Assembly: GCA_038380435.1 (NCBI GenBank)
Contig: JAWZYU010000005.1
Location: 36,850,001-36,914,000 of the forward strand
DNA: 64,000 nt
Direction of reading: 5' to 3'
DNA from: Ryuthela nishihirai
Taxonomy: Eukaryota; Arthropoda; Arachnida; Araneae; Heptathelidae
This document shows, piece after piece, positions 12,483-24,400 of the stretch (the stretch's first letter is position 1; every line of letters starts with the position of its first letter). The notes beneath the pieces were generated by a model, which was given only the letters and a program-made list of their open reading frames with translations, made no database searches and was not told the DNA's origin. The position numbers and the translations under genes are program-made.

Positions 12483-15400
12483 TCAGAATTCGAGACGATA
12501 GGCGGCACAACTGGTCTCGTGGTCCTGTAGGTTAATGGTACAACGGCTGGCTGAAGGAGCTACGTCGATCTTGTTTGCCAGTAGTACCTCTAAGTTAAGT
12601 GACATCCAGTAACTGAGGGTGTCAGTTTCGTAGGTAGGGATGATGGTGACTTCAGCATCCTTGTCTTCCCAGCTTTTTTTCGCTTCTATTAAAGCGTTGA
12701 AAACTTCTTTACTGGGCTTGGTGCCACTGAATACATAATAACGAGCTCTAACACGACGGAAGAACTCTACGTTGCAGTAGTGGGGATCACCGTGATGTGG
12801 AACGTACGTCAGGTCCACGTAAACAGGATCCGCATTTTTCTTGCTTTCGTCACTTCCGGTTTTTGTGTTTGAAGCATTTTTTTCCGCTTTAGGAGAGAGT
12901 TTATCGGATGATTTATTTGGTGATTTAGTATCCTCTGGTGTGGGAGTTTTCGAAGAGCCAAGTTTCTTTTCTTCAAGCTTTTTATTGCTTTTCCCGTTAG
13001 CGGTCTTTGTGGTTTTAGATCGCACCGTAGTCTGTTTTGCATTATTGTGTTTTACGTCAAATTCCGTGGGTTCAGGCGGTGAAGGAAGTCCCATAGGCTT
13101 TCCCCATTCTTCGACAGAGAATTCGCTCTCGTCTTTGGCTGTTTCAGTTTTTGATGATGGGAGTGGTGATGATTTTGATTCTGTGGCCTTAGCAGTAGGT
13201 GCCTGCTTTTCATCCACAGGTGTAGTTGGTGGTGTTGTTGATGCAGAAGGAACTGAACCATGCTGCGTGTCAGTTGTGGCAGTGTCAGAGCTTCCATCTT
13301 TTGATGCGGACACTTGTCCAGACTTTCCCGAAGAAGGGGAGGTGCTCGTCTTAGTAACTTCCACGGACACAACGCCTTCACTACCATCCTCTGCAGGTTT
13401 TACCGCTACGTATTGTTCACTGCTGACTACTGATTCGTATGTCTGAAAAACTGTCGACTTCATTTCCACCATTTCCCCTTTCTCTTGCGAATAGACACGC
13501 GTTTCGGTTGTCACCGTTGTGATATCAGACGCTGACAACGGAAACGATGATTCAGAGGTAACATCGACGTCTCCTCCAGCAACACTAGGTGTTGGAGATG
13601 CTGATCCTACGCTCAGCCGTTCTCTTTCGTCATCTTCGGGTTGATCTCCTTCTGTTCGAGACTCAGTAGTTTTGTCAGTTGTGGCTTCTTCGCTTGACTC
13701 TACCTGAGACTTTTCTACAGTTTTTGTCTCCGCTTCGACTGATTCTTTTATTTCAATTGTTTTCAACCTAAACGTTGATTCAAGAGGTTTCGTTATTAAC
13801 GTTAAGCTATCTAGTAGAAGCTGTTCATTCGTATCTTCTTCTTCTTCTTCTTCAGCACTTTCTGATTTTGTATCTGTTAGTTGCTGCAGGTCCTTCACTT
13901 CTTCAGCTTCACTCGCTTCAGATTTGTGTTCTTTTTCATATTCCTCTTTTATTTCTATCGCCGAAATTGTTTCGACAGCTTCTGTAATGTCAATTTTTTC
14001 CTTCACGTCCTCAATTTCTTCTTCCTTATCAGTTTCAGATGATTCTATTTTCTCAGATATATATTTTTGTTGTATTACAATTTGTTTTTCAATGTATCTT
14101 ACTTCTTTAGTAGCAGATTCCTCTACTTTTTCAGCAATAGATTTCTCTTTTATTAATTCTGGTACTTCATCAACGTCTTTTTCTTCAATAGGCGATTCTT
14201 TATCCTCTACACTAAATTCTCTTTCATCATTGATCTCAACATCTTTCGATGGTTTGTCGTCAAGCATCCTTTCCTCTTCTAGTTCTTCGACTTTACCTGC
14301 TACTACCTTTGTCAAAATTTTTATTGTCTCTTTTACTTCTGATTTCTCTCGAACTACTGTCACTTTTTCTTCTCTGATCTCTTCTTGTTCCGTTGATTCT
14401 ATTTCTTCAGATGATTCTGTTTCTTTCACAATAACAGTGACGTCTTTTTCTACTTCAATTTCTTTTTCTGTCTCACCAGTCTTGATTTCTTTTGGTGACT
14501 TTTCTTCTGTCTCCTCACTAGTTTCAACTGCTGGTTCTGATTTTTCAACTATAACCTGAACTTCCTTCTCTGCGTCAGCCGATATATTTTCTTTTGATGA
14601 TTCTATTTCGTCTGGTAGTTCTGCCTTTTCTTTTTCTATTTCAGCATGTTTTTCTTCCTCTGGTTCGGTTTTCTCAACCGTTTCTACTTCTTTTTCCACC
14701 TCAGTGTCTTTTCCTTTTTCTGGTTCCGTTTCTTCAACTGTTCCTACTTCTTTTTCCTCACTAGTCTCATCTTTCGTTTCAGTTTTTTTGTCTCCTTCTG
14801 CTGGTTCAAGTTCATCAGTAGTTTTTACTTTTTTCTCTTCTGTAACCTTAGACTCCTTTTCTATTACTTTTTTTTCTTTTATTTCCTCGGACGTTTTTTC
14901 TTTGCTTTCATGTTCTGTTTCTGTTGTTTTCGTTTCTTCTGGGGATTTTACTACTTTTCCTGCTTCTTTTTCTTGAATTGGTTCTGTTTTCATTTCAAAT
15001 TTTTCTTCTTCCTCTTCTCCATCTTCAGCTTCTTCTGAAGTTTGCCTTTCTTCTGTTTCTTTTACTTCTTCTGTTGCTGTTTCTTCAAACGTTTCTTGTT
15101 GAGCCTCGGATATTTCTTTTTGCTTTGTTTTCTCTAGGGTTTTCAGTTCTTTCTCTTGAATTGCCACTTTTTCTTTTTCTGCAGGTTCTTTTTTCTCTTC
15201 TGTCGGCTTTACTTTTTCTGGCATTTTGGTTTCTTTCTCTTTGATAACCGCCTTTTCCTTTTCTACTGCAGTTTCCTTTTTGGGTTCTAATCCCTCAGGT
15301 GTTTTTGCTTTCTTCTCTTCAATAACTGTAGATTTCTCTACTTCTATAAGTTCTGTTTCCTCTGGTGTTTTTTCTGCTTTCTGTTCTACAACAGCCTCTT

Positions 15401-18400
15401 TTTTTTCTGTTGAAAGCTCTTCATCTCCTTTAGGTTCGGTTTCTGATGTTTTTGTTTCCTTTTCTGAAAGTTTTATTTCGCCGAGTATTTTTGCTTCCTT
15501 TTTCTCACTAACTGCGGCTTCCTTTTCTGCACCTTCTTCCACTTTTTCTGTTTTCACTTTTGCTGTTTTTTTTCCTTCCTCTTCAAGAATTGCCTTTTCT
15601 TTCTCAATGGCAGGTTCTTCTCCTTGTGTTACTCCCTCTTCCTCTGGTGTTTTTGCTTCCTTCTTTTCAATAATAACGTCTTTCTCTTCTACTGCAGGTT
15701 TGACCTCTACAGGTTGTGATTCCTCAGATTCCTCTTTTTTATCTATTGTTTTTTCTTCCTCTGGTGTTCTGACTTCTTTCTCTTCACAAACTGCAGTTTT
15801 CTTTCCTGATTCGGTTTCTTCCTTCTCTTCTCTTGATTCCACTTCCTCGGGTGTTTTTGCTTCCTTTTCTTCAATAACTGCAGCTTCCTTTTCTTCTGCA
15901 AGTTCTGTTGCTTCTGGAGATTTGACTTTTTTCTCTTCAATAGCTTCCTCTTCTACAGCAGGCTCTTGTACTTCTATTTCTTGTGTTTTTGTTTCTTCAT
16001 GTTCAACAATTGCCTCTTCTTTTGATATTTTAGGTTCTTCTGTAGGTTCTGTTTTGTCAAACGTTTTAGTTTCTTTCTTTTCAACAAGTGCAACTTCTTT
16101 TTCCGCTATACGTTCTTCTTCTTCAGTGGTTGTAGCTTCCTTTTCTGCTCCAATCTGCTTTATTTCGGTAGGTTCTTTGTCTTTTGTTGCTTTTGATTCT
16201 TTCTCTTCAACAAATATTTTTTTCTCTGATACAGCTTCTTCTGGTGTTTTAGCTTTTTTTCCTTCAATAACTACAGTTTTCTTTTCTACTGCAATTTTTT
16301 CTTCTTCTTCCGTTGGTTCTGCTTCCTCTGGTGTTTTTGCTTCTTTCTCTTCAATAACAGCCTTTTCCCTTTCAGTGGCAGGTTCTTTTGCTTTGGTTGG
16401 TTTCACTTCCTCTGGTGATTTTACTTCTTTCTTTTCCTTTTCTACCGAAAGTTTCTCTGCCTCTGTAGATTCTATTTCCTCTGGTATTTTTTTGACAACT
16501 ACTGCTTCTTTTCTTTCAATGTCGGGTTCTTCTATTTCTGTTGGTTCTGCTTCCTTTTCTAGGGTAAGTTCTTTTAATTCTGGCGTTTCTGCTTCCTTTT
16601 TCTCAGTGATTTCAGCTTTCGAAGATTTTATTTCTTCTGCCATTTTTGATTCTTCTTCCATAATTGCAACTTCCTTTTCTGATGAAGGTTCTAATTCTTC
16701 CTCTAATTTTGTTTTCCCTTCAACAACTGTAGGATCTTTTTCTTCTGACGGTTCTTCTTCAGTGGTTTCAGTTTCTTCAGTTTTTTTCGATTCCCCCTCT
16801 TCAATATCAACAACTTCCTTTCCTGCTACAGATTCTAATTCTTCTTGCGTTTTTTCTACTTTTTCTTCAAAAACTGCTTTTTCCTGTTTTACTGCAGGCT
16901 TTTTTTCTATAAGTTCTTGTTCCTCTGGTGTTTTTGCCTCTTTTTCAACAATTATCTTTTCTTTTTCTACTGTCATTTCTCCTTCTGAAGTTATTATTTC
17001 CTTGATTGTTTTAACTTCTTCCTGTTCAGTAATTGCAACTTCTCTTTCTTTGAGAGTTTTTCCTTCTTCTTCAATATCCTCTTCCTCTGCCTCTTTCTCC
17101 TCAACAACTGTCTCTTCCTTTTCTGCAGCAGATTCTTCTACTTCCTCAGGTTCTAATTCCTCTGGTGTTTTTGCAGCTTTTTTTTCAACAACTCCCTCTT
17201 CCTTTTCTACTGCAGGTTCTTCTTCCGTTCGTGCAAAGTCATCTGGTGTTTTTATCTCTTTCTCTTTTAAAGCAGTCTTTTCTACTTCGGCTGGTGCTAG
17301 TTCCACTGGTGTTTTTTCCTCTTTCATTTCAACAATAGCCTCTTCCTTTTCTATAGCTGATTCCGTTACTTCAGTAGGTGCTAGTTTTTCTGGTGTTTTT
17401 GCTTCTTTCTCTTTAATATCCCCCTCTTCCTTTTCTACAGCAAGTTTTACTTTTGTAGGAACTACCTCCTCAGGTATTTCTGTCTCTGTCTCCTCAACAA
17501 TCACCACTTCTTTTTCTACTGCAGGTTCTTCTACTTCCTCTGGTGGTTTTGCATCTTTGTCTTTAACAACTGCATCTTCTTTTTCTACTGCAGGTTCTAC
17601 TTTTTCTGGTATTTTTGTTTTTTTTTCTTCAATAACTGCATATTCCTTTTCTACAGCAGGTTTTTTCATTACGGTAGGTGCTAACTCCTCTGGTGTTGTT
17701 ACTCCTGTTTGTTGAACAATTTTCTCTGTTTTTTCTACTGCAGATTCTTCGTCCTGAGTAGATTCAAATTTCTCCGGTGATTTGACTTCTTCCTTTTCTG
17801 CAGCAGGTTCCTCTATTTCAGTAGGTACTATTTCCTCTGGTGCTTTTGACTTTTCCTCCTGAACAAGTGCTTCTTTTTTTTCTTCTGCAGGTTTTAATTT
17901 CTCTGTGGTTTTTGCTTCTTTCTCATCAGGAACGGCTTCTTTTCCTGCTGCAGGTTCTTCAACTTCAGTAGTTGTTACTTCTTCTGAGAGTTGTGCTTCT
18001 TTCTCTTCAGTGGGTACCTGTTCTTTGTCTGCTTCAGGTTCTTCTACTTCTTCAGGTTCTAATTTCTCTGCTGTTTTTGCCTCTTTCTCCTCAACAGATG
18101 CCTCTTCAATTTCTAAAGCAGCTTCTTCCATTTCAGTAGGTGCCACATCCTCTGCTGTTTCAGTTTCTTTCTCGTCAACAGCTACATCTTCTTTTTCTAT
18201 TGCAGGCTCTAATTTCTCTGGTGTTTTCAATTCTTTCTCTTTAGTAACTTCCTCTTCTTTTTCTACTGCAGGTTCTTCCACTTTTACAGGTTCCAATTCC
18301 TCTGCTGCTTTTGCCTCTTTCTCTTCAACAACATCCTCTTCTTTCTCTACTGCAGGTTTTTCCACTTCTTCAGGTTCCAATTTCTCTGGTGGTTTTGCCT

Positions 18401-21400
18401 CTTTCTCTTCAACAATAGCCTCTTTTTTTTCTACTGTAGGTTCTTCCACTTCTACAGGTTCCAATTCCTTTGTTGTTTTTGCTTCTTCCTTCTCAGCAAA
18501 TTGGTCTTCTTTTTGTGTTGCAGGTTTTAAATCATCTGGTGATTTTACCTCTTCTTTTCCGGCAGCAGGTTCTTCCACTTTGGTAGGTGTTGCTGCCTCT
18601 GCTGTTTCAATCTCTTTCTCTTCAACAGCTACCTCTTCCTTTTCTGCTGCAGGTTTCAATTCGTCTGGTGATTTTGCTTTTTTTTTTTCAATAATTGCCT
18701 CCTGTTTTTCTATTGTAGGTTCCTCCACTTCTGGAGTTTTTAATTTCTCTGGTGATTTTGCCTCTTCCTCTTCAACAGCATCTGCTTTTTCTACTGCAGG
18801 TTCCAATTCCTCTGCTGTTTTCGCCTCTTTCTCTTCAACAACAGCCTCTTCTTTTTGTGCTACAATTTTTTCCACTTCTGCTGGTTCTACTTCTTCTGGT
18901 GTTTTTGCCTCTTTCTCTTCAACAACTTCTTTTTGTGATGAAGGTTCTAAATCCTTAGGTGATTTTGCCTCTTTTTCAGATTCCTTTTCTTCGGTAGGTA
19001 CCTTCTCCTCTACTATTTCAGCCTCTTTCTCCACAACAGCTTTCTCTTCTTTTTCTGCTGCAGGTTCCAATTCAGCTGGTGTTTTTGCTTCTTCTTTAGC
19101 AGCCACCTCTTCTTTTTGTACTGTAGGTTCCTCCACTTCCAGAGACTCTAATTTGTCTGGTGATTTTGCTTCTATTTCTTCAACGAAAGTCTTTTCTTTT
19201 TCTTCCGAAGGTTCTTCCATTTCTGGGTGTTCTAATTCCTCCGGTGTTTTCGCCACTTTCTCGCCACCAACTGCCACTTTTTTTTCTGCTGTACGTTTTA
19301 ATTCCTCTGGTGTTTTGGCCCCTTTTTCTTCAACAACTACCTCTTCTTTTTCTGCTACAGGTTCTTCTATTTCTACCTCTTTCTCCTCAACAACTGCCTC
19401 TTTTTTTTCTACTGCAGGTTCTTTCACTTCTGCAGCTGCTAATTCCTCCGATGTTCCTTTTTTTCCAACAACCGTTTCTTCTTTTTCTACTGTAGGTTCT
19501 AATTCTTTTGGTGTTCTGATTTCTTTCTCTTCGATAACCGCTTCCACTTTTTCTACTGCAGTTTCTTCCACTTCTGCAACTTCTAATTTTTCAGGTGTTT
19601 TAGACTTTTTTTCTTCAATTACTGCCTCTTCTTTTTCTACTTCGGCTTTTTCCATTTTTACATCTTTCTCCTCAACTACTGCCTGTTTTTTCTCTACTGC
19701 AGGTTCTTCCACTTCGGCAGCTTCTAATTCCTCTGGTTGTTTTACAGCTTTCTTTTCTATAGCAGGTTCTAATCCCTTCTGTGTTTTTTTCTCTTTCTCT
19801 TTTTCTACTGCAGGTTCTTCCACTTCTTCAGCCTCTAATTTTTTTGGTGTTTTTGCCTCTTTTTCTTCAAATAGCGCCTCTTCTTTTTCTACTTTGGGTT
19901 CTCCTATTACGGCTGCTGCTACGTCCTCTGGAGTTTTTGCTTCTTCTTCAATAACTATGGTTTCTTTTTCTACATCAAGGATTTCCAAATATTCAGGTTC
20001 CAATTCCATTTCCTCTTTCTCCTCAACAACTGCCTCTTTTTTTTCTACTGCATGTTCTTCCACTTCTTCAGCCTCTAATTTTTCTTGTGTTATTATCGCC
20101 ATTTCTTCAACTACCACCTCTTTCTTTTCTACTTCGGTTTCTTCTACTACTGCTTCTGGCGTTTTTAATTTTTTTTCTACTGCAGGTTCTTCCACTTCCA
20201 CAGGTTCTAATTTTTCTGGTGTTTTTGTTTTTTTTTCTTCAACTAATGCCTCTTCTTTTTCTATTTTAGATTTTTCTACTACTGCTGCTGCTACTTCCTC
20301 TGGTGTTTTTGCTTCTTTTTCTTCAACAGCTTCTTTTTCTACTGTAGGTTCTTCCACTTCTTCAGGTTCTAATTTTTCTGGTGTTTTTGGTTCTTTTTCT
20401 TCAACTGCAGCCTCTTCTTTCTCTACTTCAGGTTCTTCTACTACGGCTGCTACTTCTTCTGGTGTTTTTGGTTCTTTTTCTTCAACAACAGCTTCTTCTT
20501 TTTCTACTGGAGGTTCTTCCACTTCTCCAGGTTCTAATTTACTTGGTGGTTTTGGTTCTTTGTCTTCAACCACTGCCTCTTCCTTTTCTAATTTAGGTTC
20601 TTCTACTGCAGCTGCTGTTACTTCCTCTGGTGCTTTTGCTTCTTTTTCTTCAACAACTGCTTCTTCCTTTTCTACTGCAGGTTCTTCCACTTCTTGAGCA
20701 TCTAATTTTTCTGGTGTTTTTATCTCCCTTTCTTCAACTTCTGCCTCTTCCTTTTCTACTTCGGGTTCTTCGGCTACTTCTTTTGGTGTTTTTGCTTCTT
20801 TTTCTTCAACAACTACTTCTTCTTTTTCTACTTCAGGTTCTTCTACTGCGGCAGCTGCTGTTTCCTCTGGTGTTTTTGCCTCTTTTTCTTCAACAACTGG
20901 TTCTTCTTCTTCTACTACGGGTTCTACTTCTTCTACTACAGGTTCTTCCACGTCTCCAGGTTCTAATTTTTCTGGAGATTTTGGTTCTTTTTCTTCAACC
21001 ACTGCCTCTTTTTTTCCTATTTCAGGTTCTTCTACTGCGGCTGCTGCTACTTCCACTGGTGTTTTTGCTTCTTTCTCTTCAACAACTGCTTCTTCTTCTT
21101 CTACTACAGGTTCTTCCACTTCTCCCGGTTCTAATTTTTCTGGTGTTTTTGGTTCTTTTTCTTCAACCACTGCCTCCTTTTTTTCTATTTTAGGTTCTTC
21201 TACTGCAGCGGTTGCTACTTCCTCTAGTGTTTTTGCTTCTTTCTCTTCAACAACTTCTTTTTCTTCTTCTACTACAGGTTCTTCCACTTCTCCAGGTTCT
21301 AATTTTTCTGGAGATTTTGGTTCTTTTTCTTCAACCACTGCCTCCTTTTTTTCTATTTTAGGTTCTTCTACTGCGGCTGCTGCTACTTCCTCTGGTGTTT

Positions 21401-24400
21401 TTGCTTCTTTTTCTTCAACAACTGCTTCTTCTTCTTCTACTGCAGGTTCTTCCACTTCTTCAGCCTCTAATTTTTCGGGTGTTTTTATATCCTTTTCTTC
21501 AACTTCTTCCTCTTCCTTTTCTACTTCGGGTTCTTCTACTACTTCTTCCGGCGTTTTTGCTTCTTTTTCTACTGCAGGTTCTTCAAATTCTCCACGCTCT
21601 AATTTTTCTGGTGTTTTTGCTTCTTTTTCTTCAACTACTGCCTCTTTTTCTATTATAGGTTCTTCTACTACACCTGCTGCTATTTCTTCTGGTGTTTTTG
21701 GTTCTTTTTCTTCAACAACTGCTTCTGCTTTTTCTACTGGAGTTTCTTCCAATTCTCCAGGTTCTAATTTTTCTGCTGTTTTCGTTTTTTTTTCTTGAAC
21801 CGCTGCCTCTCCTTTTTCTATTTTGGATTCTTCTGCTACGGCTGCTGTTACTTCCTCTGGTGTTTTTGGTTCTTTTTCTTCTTCTTCTACTGCAGGTTCT
21901 TCCACTTCCCCAGGTTCTAATTCTTCTGGTGTTTTTGGTTCTTTTTCTTCAACTACTGCCTCTTCTTTTTCTATTTTAGGTTCATCTACCACTGCGGCTG
22001 CTGCTTCCTCTGGTGTTTTTGCTTCTTTTTCTTCAACAGCTTCTTCTTTTTCTACTGTAGGTTCTTCCACTTCTCCAAGTTCTAATTTTTCTGGTGTTTT
22101 TGCCTCTTTTTCTTCAACTGCTGCCTCTTCTTTTTCTACTTCAGGCTCTTCTACTACGGCTGCTACCACTTCTTCTGGTGTTTTTGGTTCTTTTTCTTCA
22201 ACAACAGCTTCTTTTTCTACTGGAGGTTCTTCCACTTCTCCAGGTTCTAATTTTTCTGGTGGTTTTGGTTCTTTTTCTTCAACTGCTGCCTCTTCTTTTT
22301 CTAATTTAGGTTCTTCTACTGCAACTGGTGCTACTTCCTCTGGTGTTTTTGCTTCTTTTTCTTCAACAACTGCTTCTTCTTTTTCTACTGCAGGTTCTTC
22401 CACTTCTTGAGCATCTAATTTTTGTGGTATTTTTATCTCCTTTTCTTGAACTTCTGCCTCTTCCTTTTCTACTTCGAGTTCTTCCGCTACTTCTTCTGGC
22501 GTTTTTGCTTCTTTTACTTCTGCAGCTTCCTCCACTTCTTGAGCATCTAATTTTTCTGGTGTTTTTATCTCCTTTCCTTCACCTTCTGCCTCTTCCTTTT
22601 CTACTTCGGGTTTTTCTGCTACTTCTTCCGGCGTTTTTGGTTTTTTTTCTTTAACAACTGCTTCTTCTTTTTCTACTGGAGGTTCTTCCACTTCTCCAGG
22701 TTCTAATTTTTCTAGTGGTTTTGGTTCTTTTTCTTCAACTGCTGCCTCTTCTTTTTCTAATTTAGGTTCTTCTACTGCAGCTGGTGCTACTTCCTCTGGT
22801 GTTTTTGCTTCTTTTTCTTCAACAACTGCTTCTTCTTTTTTTACTGCAGGTTCTTCCACTTCTTGAGCATCTAATTTTTGTGGTGTTTTTATCTCCTTTT
22901 CTTGAACTTCTGCCTCTTCCTTTTCTACTTCTTCTGGCGTTTTTGCTTCTTTTACTTCTGCAGCTTCTTCCACTTCTTGAGCATCTAATTTTTCTGGTGT
23001 TTTTATCTCCTTTTCTTCAACTTCTGCCTCTTCCTTTTCTACTTCGGGTTCTTCCGCTACTTCTTCTGGTGTTTTTGGTTCTTTTTCTTCAACAACTGCT
23101 TTTTCTTTTTCTAATGGAGGTTCTTCCACTTCTCCAGGTTCTAATTTTTCTGGAGATTTTGGTTCTTTTTCTTCAACCACTGCCTCTTCTTTTTCTATTT
23201 TAGGTTCTTCTACTGCGGTGGCTGCTACTTCCTCTGGTGTTTTTGCTTCTTTCTCTTCAACAACTTCTTCTGCTTCTTCTATTGCAGGTTCTTCCACTTC
23301 TCCAGGTTCTAATTCTTCTGGTGTTTTTGGTTTTTTTTCTTCAACCACTGCCTCCTTTTTTTCTATTTTAGGTTCTTCTACTGCGGCTGCTGCTACTTCT
23401 TCTGGTGTTTTTGCTTCTTTCTCTTCAACAACTGCTTCTTCTTCTTTTTCTATTACAGGTTCTTCCACTTCTCCAAGTTCTAATTTCTCTGGTGTTTTTG
23501 GTTCTTTTACTTCAACCAGTGCCTCCTCTTTTTCTGTTTTAGGTTCTTCTACTGCGGCTGCTGCTACTTCCTCTGATGTTTTTGCTTCTTTCTCTTCAAC
23601 AACTGCTTCTTCTTCTTCTACTGCAGGTTCTTCCACTTCTCCAGGTTCTAATTCTTCTGGTGTTTTTGGTTTTTTTTCTTCAACCACTGCCTCCTTTTTT
23701 TCTATTTTAGGTTCTTCTACTGCGGTGGCTGTTACTTCCTCTGATGTTTTTGCTTCTTTCTCTTCAACAACTGCTTCTTCTTCTGCTTCTACTGCAGGTT
23801 CTTCCATTTCTCCAGGTTCTAATTTTTCTGGAGATTTTGGTTCTTTTTCTTCAACGACTGCCTCCTCCTTTTTTATTTTAGTTTCTTCTACTGCGGCGGC
23901 TGCTACTTCCTCTGGTGTTTTTGCTTCTTTTTCTTCAACAACTGCTACTTTTTCTACTACAGGTTCTTCAACTTCTCCAAGTTCTAATTTTTCTGGCGTT
24001 TTTGGTTCTTTTTCTTCAACAACTGCCTCTTCTTTTTCTATTTTAGGTTCTTCTACAGCGGCTGCTGCTACTTCCTCTGGTGTTTTTGCTTCTTTTTCTT
24101 CAACAACTGCTTCTTCTTTTTCTATTACAGGTTCTTCCACTTCTCCAAGTTCTAATTTCTCTGGTGTTTTTGGTTCTTTTACTTCAACCACTGCCTCCTC
24201 TTTTTCTATTTTAGGTTCTTCTACTGCGGCTGCTGCTACTTCCTCTGGTGTTTTTGCTTCTTTCTCTTCAACAACTGCTTCTTCTTCTTCTACTGCAGGT
24301 TCTTCCACTTCTCCAGGTTCTAATTCTTCTGGTGTTTTTGGTTTTTTTTCTTCAACCACTGCCTCCTTTTTTTCTATTTTAGGTTCTTCTACTGCGACTG

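Noticed and set aside
15226..17715. 829-codon open frame on the plus strand, Ser/Phe/Thr-rich
   Set aside because: It is exactly antisense to the MAP1 acidic repeat. Glu and Lys codons read backwards give Phe, Ser and Leu, and the codons that would create antisense stops are rare. There is no independent signal of coding.
17905..20697. 930-codon open frame on the plus strand resembling a Ser/Thr-rich mucin-like protein
   Set aside because: Antisense shadow of the MAP1 repeat, with the same period as the sense repeat.
20630..23203. Leu/Phe-rich plus-strand frames that look like membrane proteins
   Set aside because: Another antisense frame of the same purine-rich repeat. The hydrophobicity is a translation artefact.
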